Positions 17,640-27,125 are shown, counted from the first letter of the stretch. The stretch is 64,000 bases of DNA from Rhizobium sp. RU36D (GCF_900176345.1 NZ_FWXU01000030.1:1-64000), one strand, 5' to 3'. Made by a program: numbers and translations. Notes: generated by a model from the sequence alone, not told the origin.

Positions 17640-18422
17640 GACGCGCCGGCTTTGCCGAGGTGTACACGTCTGGCGCGCTGCACTGCACAATCATGATGAC
17701 GTGGTTCGACGCGTTTGTAAATTAGCTATCCCTAACTTTATCGCGCTGAAACGCAACCATCGGTAACATCTATATATTCATGCATATTGTCTAATGCACT
17801 GCAGCCCGACACATATGTCGCGAAGAAGTACCGAACTATCGTGGTGCGATTTCCAAAATTATCTTCCCATCTCTTTAAACTTAAAATCAGTAGTCCATTA
17901 TTTTAAACATAAACAACTTGGCTTCTTACTTCGGCTTTTTGAACCCTCAAAATTAATGTTTCTCTCTTTCACGAACTTCCGTGCATTTTGCATTGCAATG
18001 AGATCAGCTCACCAACAGCCCCTGATGCAGGGCCCGGAAAACATGAACCGTCCCAGAAAAATACATTGCCGAACCGGAAAAAAAATTTATAACGCCTGTC
18101 ACGTGTCGCTTCGTTGCTGGGTGACTGGAGGCATAACGGCACGCAAAACACGTTTCCAAGTGACATTCAGGCCTTATTGAGGGCAACAAGATTGTAACCT
18201 ATGCGCGAAATCTGGTGCATGCCTTTGCGCGCGGAGTTACCTAGGCCGCCTGAAATTGGTCCAATTGTATTGTCTAGCTGAGCGGGTAGCGCCGCGGAAT
18301 TGAGATAGAGAGCGAAGGGCGGCAACACCTGAGATCCTGATCAATTGCGAGGCGGTATCACCAAACAATGATAAAGATAGAACAGAAATTCCGGCTGAAA
18401 TTTACTGGCCTCGGGGAACACA
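17640..18422. other. AT-rich intergenic region without a recognisable gene
   Basis: About 780 bases between the groEL terminator and the PAS-like gene. Base composition drops sharply around 17700-18000; for example 17881-17940 has only 17 G or C in 60 by my count, against well over half elsewhere. A 128-codon frame at 17794-18180 exists, but it has no plausible ribosome site and a low-complexity Phe/Leu/Ser product unlike its neighbours, so I do not call it a gene. The part from 18180 to 18422 returns to normal composition and probably holds the promoter of the next gene. Confidence 0.6.
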
Positions 18423-18869
18423 TTGTTTAAGATCGCCAGAGCGGATGCGTCCGCACCCTTTTATCTCGACCTAGGCGATGCCGAGGGTGTCGATATGCAG
18501 ATGCTGTCGCAGCTCTGCATTTCGGAGAACTGGATCGGTGACCTGTCCAATGGCGTGATCCGCCTTGGAGAGCGGGCCGCCGCGCTGCATGGACTTGATA
18601 ACAGCGAATGCGGCCTGCTCAGCATGATGCGCTGCTACGACCCGCATGATCGCGCCCAGATCCTTGAGCTGTTCGAGCAAGCGGCCACCTCGTCCTGCTC
18701 CTTCTGCTTTTCCACCACGATCGTCAGCCGGACTGCGCAACGCCAGCCGGTATTCTGCATTGGCGAGTCCAACGGACTTGAGCAGCGCCATTCGGGCAGC
18801 ATGGTCGGTATATTCGTGTTTCCACGCTTCCAGTTGGCCACCGGCTCCCATCTCGGCGCGCAGAACTGA
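18423..18869 (+). CDS. PAS-like single-domain protein
   Basis: A 148-residue protein resembling a lone PAS sensory fold: ISENWIGDLSNGVIRLGERAA (first strands), HGLDNSECGLLSMMRCYDPHDRAQILELFEQAA (helical belt) and QPVFCIGESNGLEQRH through MVGIFVFPRF (last strands). No output domain, no membrane segment. I recall similar stand-alone PAS proteins in rhizobia but cannot name a function. The start is a TTG with GGGGA about five bases upstream; a later Met at LGDAEGVDMQM is the alternative. It is followed by DoxX on the same strand 197 bases later. Confidence 0.65.
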   Translation: MFKIARADASAPFYLDLGDAEGVDMQMLSQLCISENWIGDLSNGVIRLGERAAALHGLDNSECGLLSMMRCYDPHDRAQILELFEQAATSSCSFCFSTTIVSRTAQRQPVFCIGESNGLEQRHSGSMVGIFVFPRFQLATGSHLGAQN

Positions 18870-19066
18870 CACGGCGCGCCAGCGGTCTTCCCCGTAAATC
18901 CTCAGCAGCAGGTGAGCGCATCGCATGCGACTTTCCCACTGTCTTCATTTTTCGAACGATTTGTAAAAGATCGTCTATCTATTCAGAACGACAGAAAAGA
19001 GGCATCTAGGCGGGGAGATTTCCACACAGGATCGCAAACGATCCCCACCCCATTCAGGAGCCTTCG

Positions 19067-19510
19067 ATGTCCTCGACCAACAATGCCATTATTCTGGTGG
19101 CCCGCATTCTTCTCTCCTTCATGTTCATCATGTCCGGCTTTGACAAGCTGGTAAATCCGGCTGGCACGGCCGGCATGATCGCCGGCGCCGGCTTGCCGGC
19201 GGCCGATCTGCTGGCCTATGCGGCTGGCCTGTTTGAACTCGTCACCGGCCTTGCCGTCCTCGTCGGCTTCCAGACCAAGATCGCCGGCTGGCTGCTTGCC
19301 GTATTCTGTGTCTTCACCGGCATCGTGTTCCACGGCTCGGCCATCAATGTTCCGGACTTCCCGGCTGCTGCCAATGGCTGGCTGACCGTCCTGAACCAGA
19401 TCATGATGATGAAGAACATCACGCTGGCCGGCGCCTATATCCTGCTCGCCACCTTTGGCCCCGGCGCCTACTCCCTGGACGCCCGCCGCGGCGCCTATGC
19501 AGCAGCCTAA
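19067..19510 (+). CDS. DoxX family inner-membrane protein
   Basis: A 147-residue protein with four hydrophobic segments, starting AIILVARILLSFMFIMSGFDKLVNPAGTA, the DoxX N-terminal pattern (R-LL---FI-SG--K---P). DoxX/YqjF-type proteins are membrane subunits linked to thiosulfate-quinone or redox stress pathways, but most bacterial members have no proven role. AGGAG precedes the ATG at the right distance. Monocistronic, ended by a bidirectional terminator. Confidence 0.88.
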   Translation: MSSTNNAIILVARILLSFMFIMSGFDKLVNPAGTAGMIAGAGLPAADLLAYAAGLFELVTGLAVLVGFQTKIAGWLLAVFCVFTGIVFHGSAINVPDFPAAANGWLTVLNQIMMMKNITLAGAYILLATFGPGAYSLDARRGAYAAA

Positions 19511-19542
19511 TCCAAGACCCGTCCCTGCCCCATCGGGGTAAA

Positions 19543-19583
19543 GAAAACCCGCCGCACCTTAAATCGGGCGCGGCGGGTTTTCC
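19543..19583. terminator. Bidirectional terminator between doxX and the methyltransferase gene
   Basis: AAAACCCGCCGC and GCGGCGGGTTTT form a 12-base stem around a 14-base loop. A-run on one side and T-run on the other serve both convergent genes. Confidence 0.88.
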
Positions 19584-19600
19584 GTTTGAGATCAGCGATA

Positions 19601-20209
19601 TCAGCGACGGCGCGCGAGCCAGACCGTTGCCCCGCCGCAATCCGGATCGTCGGCCAGATGGTCCACCAGGTCGAAACCGCTGGCTGCCAAAAGGTCTTGG
19701 TATTCCTGCGGATCGAGACTGGCGTGATAAAGCGGCTCGAACTCGAATTCTCCCACCACCACGCCGGCGGTCGGGCCTGAGGTGAACATCAACATGGCAT
19801 CCTTGGCTGCGTGAGCTGCAAAGCGTGGAAACATATCCCGCTGGTCTTCAGGCGTCAGATGGAAAAAGCTGTGCCAGGCCAAGATGCCGTGAAAGCGTCG
19901 GCCAAAAGCCACTTCCCGCATGTCGCCGACGCGCCAGTCATAGCCAGGAAAGCGATCCCGGCACAAGGCGGTCAAGCTGGGGGCACTGTCGATCCCGGTC
20001 AGCCGATAACGACCGTCTATCAGGTAGGCGGCCATAGGCTCGCCAGCGCCGCAACCAAGATCGAGCACGGTCCCGTCCCGTGGCAGTCCTGCCGTGAACC
20101 GGTCAAGCCATGTTTTTTCGAACAATTGCCGACCGCGGATGCGGTCAAAGGCCGTGGCATGCCGCTCGTACAGCCCCCGGATCGCATCGGCCCCGCTCAT
20201 ATCGGTCAC
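19601..20209 (-). CDS. Class I SAM-dependent methyltransferase
   Basis: A 202-residue methyltransferase with motif [12 protein letters not shown] near residue 50, the acidic end of strand 2 in [10 protein letters not shown], and motif IV-like [16 protein letters not shown]. The substrate is unknown; it looks like a small-molecule enzyme of the UbiE/Methyltransf_25 kind. The GTG start overlaps the hisG stop (GTGA), so it is probably translated from the his message; a Met three codons later is possible. Its link to histidine synthesis is positional only. Confidence 0.85.
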   Translation of the reverse strand: MTDMSGADAIRGLYERHATAFDRIRGRQLFEKTWLDRFTAGLPRDGTVLDLGCGAGEPMAAYLIDGRYRLTGIDSAPSLTALCRDRFPGYDWRVGDMREVAFGRRFHGILAWHSFFHLTPEDQRDMFPRFAAHAAKDAMLMFTSGPTAGVVVGEFEFEPLYHASLDPQEYQDLLAASGFDLVDHLADDPDCGGATVWLARRR

Positions 20210-20901
20210 AAGGCCGAGCGGATGGCTTCAATAATCTTCTCGACCAGCGGATTGCCTTCATGCTCCGGCTTGCGGGCCCGCACGAGGCAGGCTTCGGAGC
20301 GCAGGATCACGCCATCGGACAGGATCTTCAGGTGGTTTGCCCTGAGCGTGGAACCGGTGGAGGTGATATCGACGATGATATCCGCCTGGCCAGCGGCCGG
20401 CGCGCCTTCCGTGGCGCCCAGGCTTTCGACGATGCGATAAAGCTGGATGCCGTGTTGGCGCGAGAAGAACTGCTGGGTCAGCCGCCAGTATTTGGTGGCG
20501 ATGGCGAGGCGCCGGCCATGGCGGGCGCGGAAATCGGCAGCGACGTCGCCGAGGTCTTCCATGCTATCGACATCGAGCCAGATTTCCGGCACGGCGACGA
20601 CGACATCCGCATGGCCGAAGCCGAGCCGCGCGCAGATCTCCACCCGCTTGTCAGCCTCCGCAAGCCCCTCACGGATCAGGTCTTCGCCCGTGACACCGAA
20701 ATCGACATTGCCGATGCCGATCTCGCGGGAGATTTCCGAGGCCGACAAGAAAGCGATTTCAATGCCCTCCATCCCCTCGACGCGGCCACGATAGGACCGG
20801 TCGTTGCCGACGGCGACGATCTTCATGCCGGCCTTTTCGAAGATGGCCTGGCAATCGTCCTTCATCCGGCCCTTGGAGGGCAATCCGATGGTGATGGTCA
20901 T
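20206..20901 (-). CDS. hisG: ATP phosphoribosyltransferase catalytic subunit, short form
   Basis: First step of histidine synthesis, joining ATP and PRPP. With the ATG at 20901 it has 231 residues, the short HisG that lacks the regulatory C-terminal domain and needs HisZ. Visible are the N-terminus [16 protein letters not shown], the GVTGEDLI region and the PRPP loop [16 protein letters not shown]. The start overlaps the hisZ stop in ATGA, which argues for coupled translation and a fixed subunit ratio, and rules out the longer frame. Confidence 0.96.
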   Translation of the reverse strand: MTITIGLPSKGRMKDDCQAIFEKAGMKIVAVGNDRSYRGRVEGMEGIEIAFLSASEISREIGIGNVDFGVTGEDLIREGLAEADKRVEICARLGFGHADVVVAVPEIWLDVDSMEDLGDVAADFRARHGRRLAIATKYWRLTQQFFSRQHGIQLYRIVESLGATEGAPAAGQADIIVDITSTGSTLRANHLKILSDGVILRSEACLVRARKPEHEGNPLVEKIIEAIRSAL

Positions 20902-22034
20902 GCGCCCTGCCCTCCGGATGGCTGCCGCGCCGCCTCGATGCGATCCAGCCACAGCGAGAAGCCGACCGCCGGGATATGGCTTTCGGCGCCGAGCAGCGTC
21001 AGCAGCCGGTCAAAGCGCCCACCGCCTGCTAGCACCGAGCGTGGCCCTACTTCCGAGATCTCGAAGACGAGCCCGGTGTAATAATCGAGTGGACGGCCGA
21101 AGGCGGCGCGATAGGTGATGCGGTCCAGATCGAGCCCGATATTGGCAAGGGCCGCAACCCGCTCGTCAAACCGCGACACGGCCGCGCCGAGCTTGAGGCC
21201 CGCCGCATCGGCGAAGCCCGCCAGCGCAGCAGATGCCTCCGACAGCGGCAGTTCCAGCGACAGGAACTCGCGTAGCAGCAGCAGTGCCGCGCCATCGAGC
21301 CGCGTCTCGGCCAGTGTCAGCTTTTCCTTCAGCCGGGTGGCGATCTCCACCGGCGAGCGGCTGGCATTGGTGGAATAGCCAGTCGCTTCCATGATGGCGT
21401 CGATGCGGGCAATCAGCGCCACCTCGGTGCCATGGGAGACGAGATCGACGATCTCGGGATCGAGGCCCGGTACAGGATTGGGGCTCGCCAAGCGTTTCAG
21501 CAGGTGCTCGATCTGCTCGCTGTTGCCGAAGGCCTGGATCAGCCGCTTCTGCCAGCCCGCCGGCAGGCCAAGCGCCTTCACAACGGCCTCGAACACGCCC
21601 TGGTCGCCAAGCGTGACGGTCAACATGCGGCCGGGCAACAGGCGCGTCAGCACGCCATGGGCATCACCGATGGCACGCGCGTCGGCCCCGGCAATGCCGG
21701 TATCACCGAGATCCTCGATGCCAGCCTGGTAAAACTCGTTGGCGCCCTCGCGGCGTTGCCGGAAGACCTCGCCGAGATAGGCATAGCGCTTAGGCGTTCC
21801 GGTCGTCGTCTCGATATGCCTGATGCAGACGGGAATTGTGAATTCCGGGCGCAGGCACAGGCTCTCGCCCGTCTCGCTTTCGGTGAGAAAGATGCGGCGG
21901 CGCAGGTCTTCGCCGGCCATGTCGAGGAACGGCTCGGCCGGCTGGATGACCGGCGTATCGACGCGGGTGGTCTTGCGCGCCGCAAACTCCTCCAGCACAT
22001 CGCCGGCAAAATCGGGCATGTTGATCAGCGGCAT
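20898..22034 (-). CDS. hisZ: ATP phosphoribosyltransferase regulatory subunit HisZ
   Basis: A 378-residue catalytically silent relative of histidyl-tRNA synthetase that assembles with short HisG into the active, histidine-inhibited complex. It keeps the class II synthetase core ([16 protein letters not shown] as motif 2-like; YYTGLVFEI and [11 protein letters not shown] as motif 3 region) but ends without an anticodon-binding domain. It follows hisS on the same strand, separated by a 225-base gap filled by a palindromic repeat, and overlaps hisG. Confidence 0.94.
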   Translation of the reverse strand: MPLINMPDFAGDVLEEFAARKTTRVDTPVIQPAEPFLDMAGEDLRRRIFLTESETGESLCLRPEFTIPVCIRHIETTTGTPKRYAYLGEVFRQRREGANEFYQAGIEDLGDTGIAGADARAIGDAHGVLTRLLPGRMLTVTLGDQGVFEAVVKALGLPAGWQKRLIQAFGNSEQIEHLLKRLASPNPVPGLDPEIVDLVSHGTEVALIARIDAIMEATGYSTNASRSPVEIATRLKEKLTLAETRLDGAALLLLREFLSLELPLSEASAALAGFADAAGLKLGAAVSRFDERVAALANIGLDLDRITYRAAFGRPLDYYTGLVFEISEVGPRSVLAGGGRFDRLLTLLGAESHIPAVGFSLWLDRIEAARQPSGGQGA

Positions 22035-22063
22035 GGGGTGGGTCCTGGGATTGTGCGCGATCG

Positions 22064-22199
22064 CCCCTCATCCGCCTGCCGGCACCTTCTCCCCGCAAGC
22101 GGGGAGAAGGGATATGCCGCCCGCCCGTGACCAGCAGCAGGCGTTGCGGATTCCACGTCCCCTCTCCCCGCTTGCGGGGAGAGGGTTAGGGTGAGGGGC
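22064..22199. repeat. Rhizobial palindromic repeat, family C
   Basis: An imperfect inverted repeat: GCCCCTCATCCGCCTGCCGG with a hairpin CTTCTCCCCGCAAGCGGGGAGAAG on the left, and a matching hairpin CTCTCCCCGCTTGCGGGGAGAG plus GGTTAGGGTGAGGGGC on the right. This type is very common between genes in rhizobia. It fills the hisS-hisZ gap and may act as a weak attenuator or RNA-stability element. Confidence 0.8.
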
Positions 22200-22259
22200 A
22201 ATCTTACCTCAGACGTTGTCATTCGGATTACCGATCTGATAAAGATCATATGCCACCGA

Positions 22260-23855
22260 TCAGTCTCCCCGCGCCCGGCGACGGTCTTCCGCCTGGGCGG
22301 CCAGGATTTCCTTGACCTTGGCGACCAATTCGCCCTCGGCCACGACATCCTGCGCCACACGGGCTTCGCGCCATTCGGTATTATCCGTGATCTCGCCGGC
22401 GAGGCGCTTGCCCTCGATCAGGTCCTTGATCTGCACCACGCCTTGAGCGCGCTCGTCGCCGCCCTGGATGATGGCGATGGGCGAGCCGCGGCGGTCGGCA
22501 TATTTCAGCTGGTTGCCGAACTTCTTCCAGTTGCCCTGGTACATCTCCGCGCGGATGCCGGCATTGCGCAGATCCTGGGTGAAGCGCTGGTAGCGGCCCA
22601 TGGCTTCGACATCGCCATCCATGACGGTGACGAGAACGGGTGCCAGCATCTCGTCGGCACCGAGCTTGCCGAGGTTCTTCAGCGCCGTCATCAGGCGGGA
22701 GACGCCGATGGAGAAGCCCGTGGCCGGCACCGGCTGGCCCATGAAGCGCGAGACGAGGCCATCATACCGCCCGCCGCCGCCGACCGAACCGAACACGACC
22801 TTTTCGCCCTTTTCATTGGTGACGTCGAAGGTGAGTTCGGCTTCGTAGACCGGGCCGGTGTAGTATTCGAGGCCTCGGACGACGGAGGGGTCGATAAAAA
22901 TGCGTCCATCGTCATATCCGGCGGCAACAACGAGCCCCCAGATCGTTTCAAGCTCTTTAATCCCTTCCATCTCAGGATAATGGAAATTCATAAAGTATAG
23001 GTACGTTTCTACTTTATGCTTGATCCACTGCGCGTCCGATATCTCTCTACCTTCAACATGTGCCAGCTGAACCTCGGCCCCGACTCTTTGCGAAGATGCT
23101 CGATCAGCATTCAAAAATGCATCAATCGCTTCAATCTGCTCGGCAGTGAGCCCTGCCCCTTTCGTAAAGTCACCCGACTCGTCTTTGCGACCCGCACCGA
23201 GCAAAAGCTTGACCCCTTCCGGACCAAACTTATCGAGCTTGTCGATAGCCCGCAGCACATTGAGCCGCCGCCCGGCATTCTCCTCGCCGCCAAGCCCGAT
23301 GGCTTCCATCACGCCATCCAGAACCTTGCGATTATTCACCCGGATCACATAATCGCCGCGCTTTATGCCCAGGGCTTCCAGCACGTCGGCCATCATCATG
23401 CACATCTCGGCATCGGCCTGCACGCCGGGGGCGCCGACCGAGTCCGCGTCGAACTGCATGAACTGGCGGAAGCGGCCGGGACCCGGCTTCTCGTTGCGGA
23501 AGACATAGCCGGCGCGATAGGTGCGGTAGGGCAGCTGGATCTCGTTGAAATTTTCCGCGACGTGACGAGCGAGCGGCGCTGTCAGGTCGTAGCGCAGGCT
23601 CATCCACTGGTCGTCGTCATCCTGCAGCGAGAACACGCCCTCGTTCGGCCGGTCGCTATCCGGCAGGAACTTGCCGAGTGCATCGGTATATTCGAACAGC
23701 GGCGTCTCGATCGGGTCGAAACCATAGCGCTCATAGACCGCGCGGATCTTCTCGACCATCTCATTGGTGGCGTGGATATCGGCGGCCGTGCGATCACCGA
23801 AGCCGCGCGGCAGGCGGGCTCTGAGTTTCTGCGGCTTCTTGGACTTCTCGCTCAT
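22260..23855 (-). CDS. hisS: Histidine--tRNA ligase, with atypical internal segment
   Basis: Charges tRNA-His. With the ATG at 23855 (MSEKSKKPQ) it has 531 residues. Motif 2 is [20 protein letters not shown], the HisA signature is [14 protein letters not shown], motif 3 is [12 protein letters not shown], and the anticodon-binding domain is C-terminal (VLVTVMDGD to the end). Other rhizobial HisS proteins I recall are about 500 residues. The extra length lies around residues 205-322, where the DNA (22890-23240) is AT-richer than its flanks (49 percent G+C over 22921-23160 by my count) and the protein reads [18 protein letters not shown], unfamiliar for this family. Catalytic motifs are intact, so it is probably functional. 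Confidence 0.93.
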   Translation of the reverse strand: MSEKSKKPQKLRARLPRGFGDRTAADIHATNEMVEKIRAVYERYGFDPIETPLFEYTDALGKFLPDSDRPNEGVFSLQDDDDQWMSLRYDLTAPLARHVAENFNEIQLPYRTYRAGYVFRNEKPGPGRFRQFMQFDADSVGAPGVQADAEMCMMMADVLEALGIKRGDYVIRVNNRKVLDGVMEAIGLGGEENAGRRLNVLRAIDKLDKFGPEGVKLLLGAGRKDESGDFTKGAGLTAEQIEAIDAFLNADRASSQRVGAEVQLAHVEGREISDAQWIKHKVETYLYFMNFHYPEMEGIKELETIWGLVVAAGYDDGRIFIDPSVVRGLEYYTGPVYEAELTFDVTNEKGEKVVFGSVGGGGRYDGLVSRFMGQPVPATGFSIGVSRLMTALKNLGKLGADEMLAPVLVTVMDGDVEAMGRYQRFTQDLRNAGIRAEMYQGNWKKFGNQLKYADRRGSPIAIIQGGDERAQGVVQIKDLIEGKRLAGEITDNTEWREARVAQDVVAEGELVAKVKEILAAQAEDRRRARGD

Positions 23856-24008
23856 GATCGGCACCGGATTTCTTGTCAATTTCAAGTGCCGGTGTCTTAG
23901 AGGATCAAGGTTTTGGCGGCAAGGGCGAAGGCGAAGACGCAAGGCACCGTCTCTGGAAAACAGGGAGGCGAGATGGTATATTCCGCGCCACAACCAGGGG
24001 CCACACCG

Positions 24009-24242
24009 ATGAACAAGCGCGTCACGCTCGAGATGCCGGAAGAAATGCATCGCCTGGTGCTGCAATATGCCGAGGAATCCGGGACGGATCCCAATGCCTA
24101 TATGCTTGATATCATCGAAGAACGATTGGAAGACGCCTATTTTCTGAGACGAGCTCAGGAGGTGCTTGAAGCACGCGCGCGCGGCGAAAGCCGGACCTAT
24201 ACCTGGGAGGAGATGGAGCGCGAACTTGGCCTGGACGATTGA
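24009..24242 (+). CDS. RelB/RHH-type antitoxin
   Basis: A 77-residue antitoxin whose first half is a ribbon-helix-helix ([39 protein letters not shown]) and whose acidic second half ([14 protein letters not shown]) is typical of RelB proteins that cap a RelE toxin. AGGGG lies before the ATG at 24009, which is preferred over a start 32 codons upstream. The stop overlaps the downstream toxin by 17 bases. It appears intact although its toxin is not. Confidence 0.85.
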   Translation: MNKRVTLEMPEEMHRLVLQYAEESGTDPNAYMLDIIEERLEDAYFLRRAQEVLEARARGESRTYTWEEMERELGLDD

Positions 24243-24495
24243 GTTCGACGACAAGGCTATAAAACAGCTTAAAAAGCTTGGCGATACAGAGTCGCGGCGC
24301 ATCCGGAATTTCCTTCACACGCGCATCAAGCCCCTCGATTACGCACGCCAACACGGTCGCCCTCTGCGGGGACAGGAATTCAACCATCTCTGGCGTTACC
24401 AGGTGGGCGACTACAGGATCATCTGTGATATCCAGGACCAGAAACTTGTCGTGCTGGTCATTTAGATCGGCCATCGCATCACGGTTTACCGGTAA
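24226..24495 (+). pseudogene. RelE-type toxin truncated by an in-frame amber codon
   Basis: From a TTG start (GGAG seven bases upstream) the frame reads [20 protein letters not shown] and later LWRYQVGDYRIICDIQD, clear RelE features. It stops at TAG (24463-24465) after VVLVI. The next codons, still in frame, read IGHRITVYR and then TAA at 24493-24495, which is the conserved RelE ending (IGHRREVYR in relatives). That tail holds residues needed for mRNA cleavage. One base change from GAG or AAG to TAG explains it. The translated product would be 79 residues and probably inactive, unless the amber codon is suppressed or is a sequencing error. Confidence 0.85.
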
Positions 24496-24498
24496 TCC

Positions 24499-25254
24499 AT
24501 GATCCTTGAAGCCCTGAACTATGCCGCCACATGGCCACTGACGTCAGCGGCGAACCGGCCGCATATCCGCTATTCCGTCAATCTCTGGTCCCGCGCCGGG
24601 CGATGCGCCGCCGCCTGGCGGGAGCATGAAGAGATGAGCCGGCGGGCGATGCTTGCGGCGATGGCGGGTCTCCAGCAAAAACGCACCGCCGTGGTGCTGG
24701 GCTCGGGCCTGCTGCGCGACGTGCCAATCCTGGAGCTGACACTGCAATTCGATACGGTCGTTCTGGTCGATCTGGTGCATCTGGCCAGTGTGCGGACATG
24801 GCTTGCAATAAAGGGCCTGCGCAATGTCAGGCTGATCGAGCGGGATCTTTCGGGGCTCAGCGACATCGCGGAAGGCCGCGATCCCGATCCGCTCGGCTTC
24901 CTGCGCCAGGTGCCCTATCTCGATCTCGTCATCTCGGCCAATCTCCTGTCGCAGATCGGGCGGGGGGCAAAGCGGCGGATCGATGAGATGCCGCAGGGCG
25001 CCATGCCCGATGATGCCCTGCCCCGGCTGATGCAGGCCCATCTGGACGGCTTGGCAAACCTGCCCGCCAAGGCCTGCCTGGTCACCGATATCGCCTTCTC
25101 GGTGGTGGATCGAACGGGCCACGTTCATGAGACCGTGGACCTCATGCATGACGTAACACCGCCGCAGGCATCCTCAAGCTGGCAATGGCCCGTCGCGCCG
25201 CTCGGCGAGGAAAGCCGCGACTATCAGATCATCCACCAGGTCATTGCGGCATAG
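24499..25254 (+). CDS. Uncharacterised Rossmann-like (methyltransferase-like) protein
   Basis: A 251-residue protein of no family I can name. AVVLGSGLLRDVPILEL near residues 64-80 resembles a SAM-binding glycine loop, followed by FDTVVLVDLVHL with the acidic residue expected at the end of strand 2 and YLDLVISANLLSQI as a motif IV-like strand. A Trp/Arg-rich N-terminus (HIRYSVNLWSRAGRC) precedes it. It starts four bases after the end of the broken RelE frame. A methyltransferase fold is likely; activity is not established. Confidence 0.7.
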   Translation: MILEALNYAATWPLTSAANRPHIRYSVNLWSRAGRCAAAWREHEEMSRRAMLAAMAGLQQKRTAVVLGSGLLRDVPILELTLQFDTVVLVDLVHLASVRTWLAIKGLRNVRLIERDLSGLSDIAEGRDPDPLGFLRQVPYLDLVISANLLSQIGRGAKRRIDEMPQGAMPDDALPRLMQAHLDGLANLPAKACLVTDIAFSVVDRTGHVHETVDLMHDVTPPQASSSWQWPVAPLGEESRDYQIIHQVIAA

Positions 25255-25296
25255 GCCAAGCCTTGCTTGCGCCAAAATTCTGACTACTTTGGAGCC

Positions 25297-25674
25297 ATGC
25301 GCTCAGTGATCCGCCTGATGCTTGTCCTTGCCGCCCTGGCCTATGGCGCGATGCCATTCACCGGGATGGCCGGTCCCATGGCGGCCACCGGGCCAGCCCA
25401 GGCCGCCGCGACACAGGCCGATACCGGACATGATGGCCACGAAGCACATGCGGCTTCCGCCCCGCAGATGCATCATGAACCGGCACCCGACGGCGATTGC
25501 CCGCATCCCGGCAAGACCATGGCTTCAGGCCATTGTGCCGCCTGCCTGACGCTGCCTGCCGATATTCTGATCGCGGAGTCCGGACCACCGGCCCGTTCTA
25601 CGCTTACGCCTCGACTTATGGCGACTTTGACCTCGCGCGCCGCGCCGCCGCTTGATCCCCCTCCCCGCGTCTGA
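25297..25674 (+). CDS. Secreted His/Met-rich small protein (possible metal handling)
   Basis: About 125 residues: a hydrophobic N-terminal segment (IRLMLVLAALAYGAMPF) that may be a signal peptide or anchor, then GHDGHEAHAASAPQMHHE, then CPHPGK and HCAACLTLP. The cluster of His, Met and four-Cys-like spacing suggests binding of copper or another soft metal. It precedes a DUF305 protein, a family repeatedly linked to copper. The start is uncertain: GGAG is only two bases before this ATG, so an upstream TTG at 25267 remains possible. Confidence 0.55.
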   Translation: MRSVIRLMLVLAALAYGAMPFTGMAGPMAATGPAQAAATQADTGHDGHEAHAASAPQMHHEPAPDGDCPHPGKTMASGHCAACLTLPADILIAESGPPARSTLTPRLMATLTSRAAPPLDPPPRV

Positions 25675-25769
25675 TCCTCGCAACGATTCCACTTCATTCA
25701 ACCCGCACAGGCCACCGGCCTGAAGGCATCACGTTGTTCTGAACAATCAGACCAAAGGGAAACAAGACA

Positions 25770-26144
25770 ATGATCAAGACGATCTTCACCGTATCCGCAC
25801 TTCTGCTGGCCACCACGGCAATTGCTCAGGATCATCAAGGCCATGGCAATCATGGCGGCATGACCGCCGCTGAACCCAAGGGGGACCAGGAGCCTTCCAG
25901 CAAGGCCTTTGCCGAGGCCAATGCCAAGATGCATAGGGATATGGATATCGAGCTTAGCGGCAATTCCGATGTCGATTTCGTGCGTGGCATGATCCCGCAC
26001 CACCAGGGGGCGATCGACATGGCCCGCATCCAGTTGCAATACGGCAAGAACCCTGAAATCCGGAAGCTGGCCGAAGAGGTGATCAAGGCGCAGGAAGCCG
26101 AGATCGCCATGATGAAGGCCTGGCTTGAGAAAAACGGCCAGTGA
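25770..26144 (+). CDS. DUF305 family periplasmic protein (CopM-like)
   Basis: A 124-residue secreted protein. The signal peptide MIKTIFTVSALLLATTAIAQ ends near residue 20, followed by HQGHGNHGGM. The DUF305 signature VDFVRGMIPHHQGAIDMA is near residues 72-89, with paired His and Met able to bind copper as in CopM of cyanobacteria. AAAGGGAAACAAG precedes the ATG. With the His/Met-rich protein upstream it forms a plausible two-gene copper-related unit; neither a CopA ATPase nor a CueR regulator is nearby. Confidence 0.85.
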   Translation: MIKTIFTVSALLLATTAIAQDHQGHGNHGGMTAAEPKGDQEPSSKAFAEANAKMHRDMDIELSGNSDVDFVRGMIPHHQGAIDMARIQLQYGKNPEIRKLAEEVIKAQEAEIAMMKAWLEKNGQ

Positions 26145-26219
26145 GTTCAATACCTGAGCGCCATTGAGGCGACTATCGGGGCGGCATCGTGTCATCGCGA
26201 TGCCGCCTGCGTCACACCC

Positions 26220-27125
26220 TTATGATGGTTGCGATGGCGTGGATTTCTCGCGCGCCAGCCGCTCCATGGCGATCGCAGCCTTGCTCGGATGGCGCTCCTT
26301 GTGGCGCAGCACGGAAAACGGCCGCGATGGCAGGGCTATGTTGGCGCGCACCAGCTGCCCCTCGTGCAACAGGGTTTCCGCAGCACTTTCCGAAACAGCC
26401 GCTGCGCAGCCGCCGGCGCGCACCGCCGACAGCACCGCTTCGTTGGATGGCAGTTCCAGCACGATTTTCAGGGCCTGCGGATCGATACTATGCGTGACCA
26501 GCGCTGCCTCGAACGCGGCGCGGGTGCCAGAGCCTGCTTCCCGCATGATCCAGCCCGTGGCCGTCACAAGGTCGGCCGGCGGCACCGGTTTTCCTGCCGC
26601 CCAGGAGTGATCCGGCGAGACAACCACGACGATGGCATCCCGGGCGATTTCCGAAACCGACAGGGCCGGCTCATCGATTGGCCCCTCGATAAACCCGATA
26701 TCGGCCAGCCCCTCCATAACCGCCTTGGCCACCGTGGTGGTGTTGCCGATGGTGAGCTTCAGGTCGATGCCCGGATATTGCGCATGGAAGGCCATCAGCA
26801 CAGGGGGCAGCCAATAGGAGGCAACAGTCTGGCTGGCATGGACGGAGAGCGCACCGCGCGTGAGCCCACCCATTTCCGCCAGCATCAGTTCCGCTGCGCG
26901 AACGCGCGCCAGCACGGCCTTAGCCTCCGGCAGGAAGGCGCGGCCCTCCGGCGTCAACTCGATCCGGCGGCCGATGCGGTGGAAGAGTTCCACCTGGTAG
27001 AAAGCTTCGAGATTTCGGATCGCCGCACTGACGGCGGACGGCGTGAGCGCGATGGCGTCGGCGGCACGGGTCAGGTGCTCGCGCTCCGCCACGGCAACAA
27101 AAATCTGCAATTGCTCGAAGGTCAA
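26220..27125 (-). CDS. LysR-type regulator divergent from the YeiH-type exporter
   Basis: A 301-residue LysR protein: winged helix LQIFVAVAEREHLTRAADAIALTPSAVSAAIRNLE at the N-terminus, effector domain after residue 90. The sequence is close in style to CysB/YeiE-like members that control sulfur compounds. The start is TTG, since the next in-frame Met is deep in the helix; no strong ribosome site is visible. It faces the exporter gene across about 116 bases, the classic layout for a LysR regulator and its target. Confidence 0.88.
   Translation of the reverse strand: MTFEQLQIFVAVAEREHLTRAADAIALTPSAVSAAIRNLEAFYQVELFHRIGRRIELTPEGRAFLPEAKAVLARVRAAELMLAEMGGLTRGALSVHASQTVASYWLPPVLMAFHAQYPGIDLKLTIGNTTTVAKAVMEGLADIGFIEGPIDEPALSVSEIARDAIVVVVSPDHSWAAGKPVPPADLVTATGWIMREAGSGTRAAFEAALVTHSIDPQALKIVLELPSNEAVLSAVRAGGCAAAVSESAAETLLHEGQLVRANIALPSRPFSVLRHKERHPSKAAIAMERLAREKSTPSQPS

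Noticed and set aside
17794-18180. 128-codon frame in the AT-rich gap
   Set aside because: No ribosome site, unusual composition, no similarity to any family I know; kept only as part of the gap note.
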